This document shows positions 45,045-52,310 of a stretch of DNA of 64,000 bases, piece by piece (within the stretch, counting starts at the first letter, position 1; each line of letters starts with the position of its first letter). Position numbers and translations under genes: made by a program. The notes beneath the pieces were generated by a model. That model had not been told where the DNA came from. It was given only the letters and a program-made list of their open reading frames with translations, and ran no database searches. Source of the DNA: Cohnella zeiphila. GTDB taxonomy: Bacteria; Bacillota; Bacilli; Paenibacillales; Paenibacillaceae. The DNA lies in the NCBI RefSeq assembly GCF_014212055.1, contig NZ_JACJVO010000020.1, positions 1 through 64,000 of the forward strand. Direction: 5' to 3'.

Positions 45045-45769
45045 GCCATCAGCCTCCCGGCTTCCCGATCCAGCAGAACGACGAGATGCGGGTGCGTCTG
45101 GAGCAGCGAAGCCGGGACATCGGTCGTAATCGGTCCGGTCAGCGCCCGATGGACGATCTCGGCCTTGTCCGCTCCGCGCACGATCAGCAGAATCATTTTC
45201 GCCTTCAGAATCGTGCCGACTCCCATCGTCAGCGCCTGCTTCGGCACTTCGTCGATATTGTTGAAGAAGCGCGCGTTCGCCTGCAGCGTCTCCTGCGCCA
45301 GATCGACGACATGCGTTCCCCGGATGAGGGCGTGGGCCGGTTCGTTGAACCCGATATGCCCGTTGTGGCCGAGGCCGAGCAGCTGCAGGTCGATCTGGCC
45401 GGCCGCGGCGATCCGCTCGTCGTAGCGGGCGCATTCCTCTTCCAGGTTGCTCGCGTTGCCGTTCGGAATATAGGCGCGCTCGGCCGGCAGATCGATGTGG
45501 TCGAACAGATGATGCTTCATGTAGGAACGATAGCTCTCCGGATGGCCGGCGTCCAGGCCGACGTATTCGTCCAGATTGAACGACGTCGCCTGCTTGAAGC
45601 TGACGAGCCCTTGCTTGAAATCGTTGACGACCTGCTCGTACACGCCGACGGGCGTGCCGCCGGTGGCGAGCCCGAGCACGGCGCGCGGATTCGTCTGCAC
45701 CAGGCCGACGATAATGTTGGCGCCCGTCTCGTTCAATTTTTCGTTGCTGTCGAAAGTCAATACGTTCAT
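45041..45769 (-). CDS. nagB: Glucosamine-6-phosphate deaminase
   Basis: This 242-aa enzyme converts glucosamine-6-P to fructose-6-P and ammonia. ATGGTPVGVYE is the phosphate-binding loop, SFNLDEYVGL holds the active-site Asp, and GLGHNGHIGFNEP the catalytic His region. Length matches the short Gram-positive NagB form without the allosteric C-terminal extension of E. coli NagB. GGAGAGGGAT precedes the ATG, which overlaps the regulator stop by ATGA. Product ammonia links amino-sugar use to the nitrogen genes elsewhere in the window. Confidence 0.95.
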   Translation of the reverse strand: MNVLTFDSNEKLNETGANIIVGLVQTNPRAVLGLATGGTPVGVYEQVVNDFKQGLVSFKQATSFNLDEYVGLDAGHPESYRSYMKHHLFDHIDLPAERAYIPNGNASNLEEECARYDERIAAAGQIDLQLLGLGHNGHIGFNEPAHALIRGTHVVDLAQETLQANARFFNNIDEVPKQALTMGVGTILKAKMILLIVRGADKAEIVHRALTGPITTDVPASLLQTHPHLVVLLDREAGRLMA

Positions 45770-46629
45770 GACGGATCCCTCTCCTCTTTTCCGGTAAATC
45801 TGCGTACCATATCGAACGAGCCTTCCAGGCGCGGTACGTATTCGTCGAAGTGCTCGCTGACCAGCCCCGTGAACAGAATGTCGACGACATGCAGCTGGGC
45901 CATCCGCGAAGCCATGTCTCCCCTGCGCATTCCCGCCTCGGAGGAGGATGTGAACAAGCGGATGGAAGCGACGCCGGCCAGCGCGTTGTTCCCGAACTTC
46001 GTCAGCGAGATCGCGGTCGCTCCCTGTTCGGCGGCGCACCGCAGCGCGTTGATCGTCTCCAGCGTCTCCCCGGAATATGAGATGCCGACCGCAACGTCTT
46101 TATCGGTCAGCGAAGCGGCGGACGTAATCTGAAGATGGGGATCGGAGTATGAATTGGCCGCTTTGCCGATGCGGATCAGCTTGTGGAAAAAATCGTGCGC
46201 GATCGTTCCCGACGTTCCCGCCCCGTACAGGTCGATCCGGCCCGCCGCGTGCAGCGCTTCGACCGCGAGCTTCAGCTGTCCGAGATCGAGCAGCCTGGTC
46301 GTATCGGTGAGCGACCGAAGATGGTTGGCGGTGATGGCCGACACGATCTCCTGCAGCGGATTGCCGGCGACGATGTCCTGATATTGCGCGGCCGCGGGCT
46401 GCCTGGCGAGCTCGGACGCCAGCCGCATTTTGAAATCCGAGAAATTCTGGAAATGGAACAGGCGGCAAAAGCGGGAGACGGTCGCCGCGCTGCTTCCCGC
46501 TTGCTGGGCGAGCTCCACGATCGTCATCTGCACGGCTTGCTCCGGATGCGCCAGCACGAAGGCGGCGAGCTCCTTTTCCTTCGGGTGGAGGTCGTCCAGA
46601 CGTTCCCGGATCGCGTTCCGAATGCTCAG
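45766..46629 (-). CDS. MurR/RpiR-family regulator of the nag operon, probable CTG start
   Basis: This regulator has an N-terminal HTH_6 domain (VELAQQAGSSAATVSRFCRLF) and a C-terminal SIS sugar-phosphate-binding domain (LYGAGTSGTIAHDF, VGISYSGETLETI). An in-frame GTG at 46557 would remove the first helix of the HTH domain. Reading from CTG at 46629 adds SIRNAIRERLDDLHPKEKEL, exactly the family's normal N-terminus, and gives 287 aa. GAGGTGA lies six bases before this CTG. Alternatively, one extra A in an A4 run may break a frame from ATG at 46654. It likely senses a phosphorylated amino sugar and controls this operon. Confidence 0.8.
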   Translation of the reverse strand: MSIRNAIRERLDDLHPKEKELAAFVLAHPEQAVQMTIVELAQQAGSSAATVSRFCRLFHFQNFSDFKMRLASELARQPAAAQYQDIVAGNPLQEIVSAITANHLRSLTDTTRLLDLGQLKLAVEALHAAGRIDLYGAGTSGTIAHDFFHKLIRIGKAANSYSDPHLQITSAASLTDKDVAVGISYSGETLETINALRCAAEQGATAISLTKFGNNALAGVASIRLFTSSSEAGMRRGDMASRMAQLHVVDILFTGLVSEHFDEYVPRLEGSFDMVRRFTGKEERDPS

Positions 46630-46678
46630 TTTTCCTCACCTCGGCTTTTGTCATGAAAATTAATTCCTTATATCTTAT

Positions 46679-46708
46679 ATTATACAAGAAAATAATTTGC
46701 GTAGGCAA
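46679..46708 (-). promoter_or_regulatory. Promoter of the rpiR-type regulator/nagB/nagA operon
   Basis: On the minus strand TTGCCT (plus 46703-46708), an 18-bp spacer and a perfect TATAAT (plus 46679-46684) form a good sigma-A promoter about 50 bases ahead of the regulator. An AATTAATT palindrome near the predicted transcription start could be part of an operator. Confidence 0.55.
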
Positions 46709-46920
46709 TCGAAAAAAGGAAGAAAGGGCCGTCACCGGATTTTCACTTTTGTTGAACAGCGCTTTTCGTTAAAATGGAACAGACGGCAACCGACGAGTTC
46801 CGTTTCAAGGAAGGCCTATGGGAAAAGGCAATCGAGGTTAAACTACCCAAGAGATATCTTCGGCAACAGCTTCACCTATAGATCGATCAATGCCAAGTCC
46901 GCAAAGAAAGGCGAATGCTA

Positions 46921-48561
46921 ATGAGTTCATTCGAGCAAAGACAGCAGGAGATCGTGCGCCGGGTGGCGCTTCAGGCACAGCAGCAGCCCGTGATGAGCAG
47001 CGGGTTATGGTTTCACCACGACATCCGGGACAATTTTTATTATGCGGCTTATCTGTTCGCGGCGTCGGCGGATCCGGGCTGTCCGGTTCCCTTCGACAAG
47101 GAAGTCACGCTGGCTTCCTCGTCGCAGATGCTGCTCAAGGTGCTGAAACTGCAGGATCGCGATCCGGAGAGCGAAACGTACGGGCACTGGCCGCTGTATC
47201 TGGACCCGGTTCCGAAACAGGCGAAGCCGAGCGCGCTTCCGGTCGAGCTGATGGGGAGCCTGATGGCGTTCTTCTACCGCGACCACCGGGACTCGATGAG
47301 CCCGCCGCTGCAGGCGGCGTTCGAGGCGGCGTTCGAGCATATTTACCGCAGCCGGTTCTACGAAAAGGAAGAGCCGGGCTTCACCCACCATGACGCCAAA
47401 TATACGGCCGCCAAGCTTATCTTCGGCCAGATGTTCCGCGATTACGCGCTGGTCGAGGACGGCCATCGCAGCCTCGTGCGCATGCTTCGCCACGTCCGGG
47501 AGAACGGGATGGCGGAATACGGCGCCCTGCCGTGGTTCTGGCACTGGATTCAGGCGTTCACGGCCGCCTGGGAGCTGATCGACGACGTGGACGTCAACCG
47601 CGACCTCGGCGACATGCTCGACTACTTGTGGCATGAGCGGTCGCTGTATTATCTGAAGGGAGCATGGGTCGGACCGCACGCCCAAGCCTGGCCGCACGAC
47701 GTGCCGCAAGACGCCAACGTGCTGTTCGACTACGTCCAGTTCGGAGACTTCCCGCTGCCCGTCGACATGCCGCGCACGGAATTCGCCGGATTCCTGTTCT
47801 ACGAGGCTCCGGAGGACGTCAGGCGCAACGCGCTGGACCGGAGCATGCCGACCGAGGTGAGGAAAAGATCCCGAACCGACGGGCAGGAGGGGAAACCCGC
47901 CGTCATTCACCGCTATGCGTACATTACGGAAGATTACGCGGCGGGCGGCGTCTGGGAACGGGTCCGGGAGCCCGATAACGAGCAGCATCGGTGGGACATA
48001 TCGCTTCCGCTGACCAACTCGTCTTCGATCAATCAGGCGTTCTTCTTCCATCCGGTAGCCCTTCACGCGGAGGAAGATCCGCGCCATGAGAGCGACATCG
48101 CCGAGGTAATGTTTCATCAGAATGCGGTTCTCGCGCTGTACCCGGTACCGGAAGGCGACGAGGTGGCGGTGCACGGCATGCTGCCCAAGGGCGAATGGCT
48201 ACAGGAGCCGAACGCGCTCTTCGGACGGGTGGAGCGGGCTTACATCGCCGTTCATCTGCCGCAGCCCGTCGAGCTGGAGGAGCGCTCCGACCGGTGGAAG
48301 GCGATCGCCCCCGCCGGCCCGTTCGCCGTCGCCGTCGAAGCGATCGGGGCAGCGGAAGCGGAGCGGCTCTGCATCGGCAGCCTGGCGGAGTTCGCCGCCG
48401 TCATGCGGGAGCATGCGCCGACGTTCGCGCCGGACGCCGCGGGCGTCGTCTACCGCAGCTTGGCCGCAGACGCGGAGCTTGAGCTGTCCGCCGGACCGGA
48501 CGGAAGCTTCCGGGCTCTCGTCGGCGGCGAGCCGGTGTCGTTCGCGAAGTACGAAGCGTAA
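46921..48561 (+). CDS. Protein of unknown function, 546 aa
   Basis: I do not recognise this gene. The 546-aa product has no signal peptide or membrane helix. Residues about 5-260 are rich in aromatic and His residues and look helical (FHHDIRDNFYYAAYLF, LPWFWHWIQAFTAAWELI), reminiscent of an (alpha/alpha) toroid as in polysaccharide lyases or cellobiose epimerases. Residues about 280-546 look beta-rich (HRWDISLPLTNSSSINQAFFFHP). That order matches lyases of the heparinase type but no catalytic motif could be confirmed. ATG at 46921 is chosen because the ATG at 46915 is only three bases from AAAGG. It is divergent from the nag operon and precedes a sugar importer. Confidence 0.6.
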   Translation: MSSFEQRQQEIVRRVALQAQQQPVMSSGLWFHHDIRDNFYYAAYLFAASADPGCPVPFDKEVTLASSSQMLLKVLKLQDRDPESETYGHWPLYLDPVPKQAKPSALPVELMGSLMAFFYRDHRDSMSPPLQAAFEAAFEHIYRSRFYEKEEPGFTHHDAKYTAAKLIFGQMFRDYALVEDGHRSLVRMLRHVRENGMAEYGALPWFWHWIQAFTAAWELIDDVDVNRDLGDMLDYLWHERSLYYLKGAWVGPHAQAWPHDVPQDANVLFDYVQFGDFPLPVDMPRTEFAGFLFYEAPEDVRRNALDRSMPTEVRKRSRTDGQEGKPAVIHRYAYITEDYAAGGVWERVREPDNEQHRWDISLPLTNSSSINQAFFFHPVALHAEEDPRHESDIAEVMFHQNAVLALYPVPEGDEVAVHGMLPKGEWLQEPNALFGRVERAYIAVHLPQPVELEERSDRWKAIAPAGPFAVAVEAIGAAEAERLCIGSLAEFAAVMREHAPTFAPDAAGVVYRSLAADAELELSAGPDGSFRALVGGEPVSFAKYEA

Positions 48562-48604
48562 AATAACGGTACGGCACAAAGTCAAAATTAGCGCGAATAT
48601 GATC

Positions 48605-48639
48605 AAAATACCGTCAAATCCATTGACGGTATTTTTTTT
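48605..48639. terminator. Strong terminator before the sugar importer
   Basis: AAAATACCGTCAA (48605-48617) and TTGACGGTATTTT (48623-48635) form a 13-bp perfect stem with an ATCCA loop, followed by further T residues. Confidence 0.85.
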
Positions 48640-48678
48640 ATAATGGGACCACGACGCATAACAAGTTGAGGTGTTCCC

Positions 48679-49626
48679 ATGACAAGACAAGCGGCCATTC
48701 CGGAGTCCGGCGCGCAGGTCCGGACCGCCGCCCGGCGTTCGGGCGGTTCCTTGGGGCGGGGAGAGACGCTCGCGGGGCTATTGTTCGTCAGTCCCATGCT
48801 CGTCGGCGTATTCGTTCTCGTGCTGGTGCCGATCGTCGCGACGTTGGCGCTCAGCTTCGCCGACTGGAATTTCGTCCAAGGCTGGAACGGGATCAAGTGG
48901 ATCGGCTTCGACAATTTCCACAAGCTGTTTCAGGATTCCCTTTTCATCCGGACGATTCGCAACAACCTGCTGTTTCTGCTCGCGGTGCCCGTATACATGA
49001 TCGTCTCGATGGCGCTGGCGGTGCTGATCGACCGCTACGTTTACCTGAAAGGGTACTTCAAGGTCGCGTACTTCATGCCGTATATCTCCAACATCGTCGC
49101 GGTTGCGGTCGTCTGGCAGGTGCTGTTCCAGCCTTCGTACGGCCCGATCAACGAGGTGCTGAAGACGATCGGCTTCTCCCATCCGCCGAAGTGGCTGGCG
49201 GATCCGCATTACGCGCTGGCCTCGATTATGATGATCACGGTCTGGATCTCGATCGGCTTCAACCTGATCATCTACATCGCCGGCCTGCAGTCGATTCCCC
49301 GCGATTTGTACGAGGCCGCGGACATCGACGGAGCGAACGCGTGGACGAAGTTCGCGCGGATCACGTTCCCGATGCTGTCCCCGACTTCCTTCTTTCTGCT
49401 CGTCACCGGCATCATCTCGACGTTCAAGGTGTTCGATGTCATCGCGGTCACGACGCAGGGCGGCCCGATCGGCTCGACCAGCCTGATGGTCTGGTATTTG
49501 TACGACCAGGCGTTCACGAATCTGAAGATCGGGTACGCTTCCTCGGTGGCGGCGGTGCTGTTCCTCTTCGTGCTGCTGATCACCTTCGCCCAGTGGGGCA
49601 TCCAGAAGAAGTGGGTGAACTATTAA
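48679..49626 (+). CDS. Carbohydrate ABC permease (UgpA/MsmF-type)
   Basis: This 315-aa CUT1 permease has a hydrophilic N-terminus (about 1-30), six helices and the coupling loop YEAADIDGANAWTKFARITFP. The FVSPMLVGVFVLVLVPIVATL first helix and GGPIGSTSLMVWYLY segment are typical of MsmF/MalF-type subunits. GAGGTG precedes the ATG. The partner permease starts 198 bases downstream across an unusual palindrome. Confidence 0.92.
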   Translation: MTRQAAIPESGAQVRTAARRSGGSLGRGETLAGLLFVSPMLVGVFVLVLVPIVATLALSFADWNFVQGWNGIKWIGFDNFHKLFQDSLFIRTIRNNLLFLLAVPVYMIVSMALAVLIDRYVYLKGYFKVAYFMPYISNIVAVAVVWQVLFQPSYGPINEVLKTIGFSHPPKWLADPHYALASIMMITVWISIGFNLIIYIAGLQSIPRDLYEAADIDGANAWTKFARITFPMLSPTSFFLLVTGIISTFKVFDVIAVTTQGGPIGSTSLMVWYLYDQAFTNLKIGYASSVAAVLFLFVLLITFAQWGIQKKWVNY

Positions 49627-49795
49627 AGACCGGTGAAAAAGGATGGCTCTTTATCAGCGGCATCATTCTTCCGATCGCAGTTGTCGCCAGATTCCTTGGA
49701 ATTGGAACCCCGTAGCAGGGAAGGAATCCGGCGACAAAAACGACCACTTCGTTTCTCCAGAACGATGCCGCTTTTGAGCCAATATTCACCGGACT
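49627..49795. repeat. 169-bp imperfect palindrome between permease genes
   Basis: The two ends AAAG-a-CCGGTGAA and TTCACCGG-a-CTTT are inverted copies. Inside, TGGCTC, AGCGGCATC, TTCT, GTTGTCGCC and GATTCCTT on the left recur on the right arm as the reverse complement with a few changes and small indels. The whole fills the 198-bp gap between two permease genes of one operon and ends in a T run. It looks like a miniature inverted-repeat element or a large RNA hairpin. Confidence 0.8.
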
Positions 49796-49824
49796 TTTTA
49801 GTCGCCGCGAAAGGAGAACAAATC

Positions 49825-50664
49825 ATGCCACTCACCCGAAGGTTCGACTGGCGCCGGGGGCTCGTTACCGCGATTATGCTGGCGCTCAGCGTCCTGTTCC
49901 TGCTGCCGTTCATCTGGATGCTCGTCACGTCCTTCAAAGCGGAGAGCGACGTGTTCGTCTATCCGATCCAGTGGATTCCGCGTCACTGGCACGCCATAGA
50001 GAACTACAAGGAAGTATGGAACGGGAAGTATCCGTTTTACCGGTACTACTGGAATTCGATCAAAGTGAGCGTCGTCACGACGCTGATCTCCGCCACGGTG
50101 TCGAGCCTGGCCGCTTACGGCTTCTCCAAGGTACGGTTCAAAGCCGGCAAATGGCTGTTCATGATCGTGCTGGCCACCTACATGATTCCGAGCCAGGCGA
50201 TTCTCGTGCCGCAGTTCATTCTGTACCGCAACATCGGCCTGTTCGACAGCCATCTCGGCCTGATCATCCTCAGCAGCTTCAGCGTGCTCGGCACGTTCAT
50301 GCTTCGCCAGTTTTTCATGGGCGTGTCCCAGGACTACATCGAATCGGCCAAGATCGACGGCGCCGGGCATTTCCGGATCTTCCGGTCGATCGGTTTGCCG
50401 CTCGTCAAGCCGGCGGTCGCGACCTACGCGATCCTGCGCTTTATCTGGACCTGGAACGACTATCAGAATCCGCTGATCTTCCTGCGCACGGATAAGCTGT
50501 TCACGCTGCCGCTCGCCATGCAGAAGTTCACGTCGGTCAGCGGGGAGTTCTACTCGCTCATCATGGCCGCCGCCGTATCCGCCATCCTGCCGCTGTTCAT
50601 CGTGTTCGTGATCGGCCAGAAAAGCGTCATCGAAGGGATCGCGCTGGGCGGCGTGAAGGGATAG
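49825..50664 (+). CDS. Carbohydrate ABC permease (MalG/MsmG-type)
   Basis: This 279-aa CUT1 permease has six helices, the SFKAESDVFVYPIQWIP segment and the coupling loop YIESAKIDGAGHFRIFRSIGLP, ending in EGIALGGVKG. A longer frame extends to 49633 through the palindrome, but AAAGGAG is eight bases from the ATG at 49825, which opens on a normal N-terminus. No ATPase gene is in the cluster. Confidence 0.92.
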   Translation: MPLTRRFDWRRGLVTAIMLALSVLFLLPFIWMLVTSFKAESDVFVYPIQWIPRHWHAIENYKEVWNGKYPFYRYYWNSIKVSVVTTLISATVSSLAAYGFSKVRFKAGKWLFMIVLATYMIPSQAILVPQFILYRNIGLFDSHLGLIILSSFSVLGTFMLRQFFMGVSQDYIESAKIDGAGHFRIFRSIGLPLVKPAVATYAILRFIWTWNDYQNPLIFLRTDKLFTLPLAMQKFTSVSGEFYSLIMAAAVSAILPLFIVFVIGQKSVIEGIALGGVKG

Positions 50665-50739
50665 CGAAAGCGATCCCAAATAGTAAAAATAATTAATAAA
50701 AAGTAAATATTGTTTCATGAGTAAAAATGTGGACGGTCT

Positions 50740-50745
50740 TATAAT
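50740..50745 (+). promoter_or_regulatory. Candidate -10 element for the binding-protein gene
   Basis: A perfect TATAAT lies 41 bases before the start, in AT-rich DNA, with no fitting -35. The lack of a -35 suits activation by the YesN-type regulator encoded downstream. Confidence 0.35.
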
Positions 50746-50786
50746 GAGGGTGCATCGGGTAACGCCACTTTGAGGAGGGTCCGACG

Positions 50787-52223
50787 ATGAACAAAAAAGC
50801 AGTGTCCGGCGCGGTGGCCGGCGTCATGATGATGGGGCTTCTGGCCGGCTGCGGAGGCTCGAACGATTCGGGCGGCAACGCGGCTTCGCCGAGCGGAAGC
50901 GCCGGCTCGACCGCAAGCGGCGCAAGTTCCCCGGCGAGCGCCGGCGGTTCTCCGTCCGCCGGTTCCGGCGAGAAAGTCAACCTGCGGCTTTATACGTACG
51001 GCACCGAAGAGCAGTATAATTGGACGAAAACGCTGGCGTCGTACGAACAGTCCCACCCCGGCATTACGATCGAGCTGGTGCAACTGAGCGACAAGGGAGA
51101 TACGCAGGAAGCTTCGAAGAAGCTCGATCTGGCCGCCGCTTCGTCCGAGCAGATGGACATTCTGATGTTCAGCGATCCGGCCGGCTACGCGCAGCGCGTG
51201 TCCCTCGGAATGGCGGCGCCGCTGGACGATTTTATCGCCAAGGACGGCTACCGGGAGGAGACCGATTACAAGGTCGACACGCATCTGAACGGCAAAGTGT
51301 ATGCGCTGCCGGGCAAGTTCAACCCGTGGTACGTAATGCTGAACAAGGACCATCTGGACGAAGCGGGGCTGGCCGTTCCGACGGACTGGACTTGGGACGA
51401 TTACGCGGATTACGCGAAAAAGCTGACGAAGGGCGAAGGGGCGAGCAAGCGCTACGGCACGTACTTCCATGGCCCTCAGGGCGGCGGCTGGATGGAGTTT
51501 CTGAAGCTGGAGATGGAGAATCAGCCGAAGAACTCCGATTTCCTGAAGGCGGACGGCACGTCCAACCTGGACGATCCGAACTTCAAGAAGACGCTGGAGC
51601 TCCGCGTGAAGATGGAGAAGGAGGACAAGTCGTCCGTTCCTTACGAGGACATGATCTCGCAGAAGCTGAACTATCGTACGCAATTTTTCAACCAGTCGGC
51701 CAGCATGATCACGATCGGAAGCTGGATGAACACGGAGATCGGAGGAACGGATCAGGTTCCGCTGACGTTCCATGTCGCCGTCGCTCCGTTTCCGAAGAAC
51801 GACGCCGGCGATCCGGCCGGATACACGCCGGTCACGACGGACTACGTGGCCGTGGCGAACACCTCCAAGCATAAGCAGGAGGCGTACGACTTCGTCCGCT
51901 GGTACACGACGGAGGGACAGCTCGTCCAAGGCAAGAACGTTCCTTCCTGGAACGAGGTCAAGAGCGATCAGCTCGCCCCTATCATCGACACGATCCTGAG
52001 CGGCACCAAAAATCCGGAGCTGGTCGACAAGAAGTCGCTCGTCGATACGCTGTCCGTGTCCAAGGCATCGGAGATCATCCCGCCGGCCTCGTATCAGGCC
52101 GAAGTGTACAAGGCGATCAACGAGGAGTACGAGAAGCTCATTCTCGGCAATCAGGACATCGACACGACGATCAAAAACGCGCAGCAGCGCACGCAGCAAA
52201 TCATCGATTCGAACAAGAAATAA
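50787..52223 (+). CDS. Sugar ABC transporter substrate-binding lipoprotein
   Basis: This 478-aa lipoprotein has a lipobox LAGC with Cys22, a Ser/Gly/Ala tether (about 25-65) and a family-1 binding domain (about 68-470). Landmarks are LRLYTYGTEEQYNWTKTLASYEQSHPGITIEL, quoted here only as its first part, and WYVMLNKDHLDEAGLAVPTDWTWDDY cut likewise to the NKDHLDEAGL core. GAGGAGGG precedes the ATG. It delivers ligand to the two permeases upstream; the order permease-permease-binding protein with its own promoter allows higher expression of the binding protein. Confidence 0.9.
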   Translation: MNKKAVSGAVAGVMMMGLLAGCGGSNDSGGNAASPSGSAGSTASGASSPASAGGSPSAGSGEKVNLRLYTYGTEEQYNWTKTLASYEQSHPGITIELVQLSDKGDTQEASKKLDLAAASSEQMDILMFSDPAGYAQRVSLGMAAPLDDFIAKDGYREETDYKVDTHLNGKVYALPGKFNPWYVMLNKDHLDEAGLAVPTDWTWDDYADYAKKLTKGEGASKRYGTYFHGPQGGGWMEFLKLEMENQPKNSDFLKADGTSNLDDPNFKKTLELRVKMEKEDKSSVPYEDMISQKLNYRTQFFNQSASMITIGSWMNTEIGGTDQVPLTFHVAVAPFPKNDAGDPAGYTPVTTDYVAVANTSKHKQEAYDFVRWYTTEGQLVQGKNVPSWNEVKSDQLAPIIDTILSGTKNPELVDKKSLVDTLSVSKASEIIPPASYQAEVYKAINEEYEKLILGNQDIDTTIKNAQQRTQQIIDSNKK

Positions 52224-52251
52224 GCGGCATCTGCTATAATGGAAAAGCAAC

Positions 52252-52278
52252 AGGGGCGGCGCGTCGCCCCTTTTTTTT
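52252..52278 (+). terminator. Terminator between binding protein and sensor kinase
   Basis: AGGGGCG (52252-52258) pairs with CGCCCCT (52265-52271) and is followed by eight T residues. A TATAAT at 52235-52240 just before it has no -35. Confidence 0.75.
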
Positions 52279-52310
52279 CCTATTTGCAAGGGCATGGGGG
52301 AACGGCTTCG

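Noticed and set aside
43851..45890. Single 679-aa minus-strand protein covering nagA and part of nagB
   Set aside because: NagA motifs begin at the ATG at 45044 with its own ribosome site; the upstream part is out of frame with NagB and is chance read-through.
46770..46775. TAAAAT as the -10 of the unknown 546-aa gene
   Set aside because: Candidate -35 hexamers are poor (TTTTGT at 17 bp or TTGTTG at 15 bp) and the start lies about 145 bases away, so evidence is too thin to list.
48623..48644. TTGACG...TATAAT as a promoter for the sugar importer
   Set aside because: The spacer is only ten bases and TTGACG is the right arm of a strong terminator stem.
49633..49824. 64-aa N-terminal extension of the second sugar permease
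   Set aside because: It is translation of the 169-bp palindrome; AAAGGAG and ATG at 49825 give the normal permease start.
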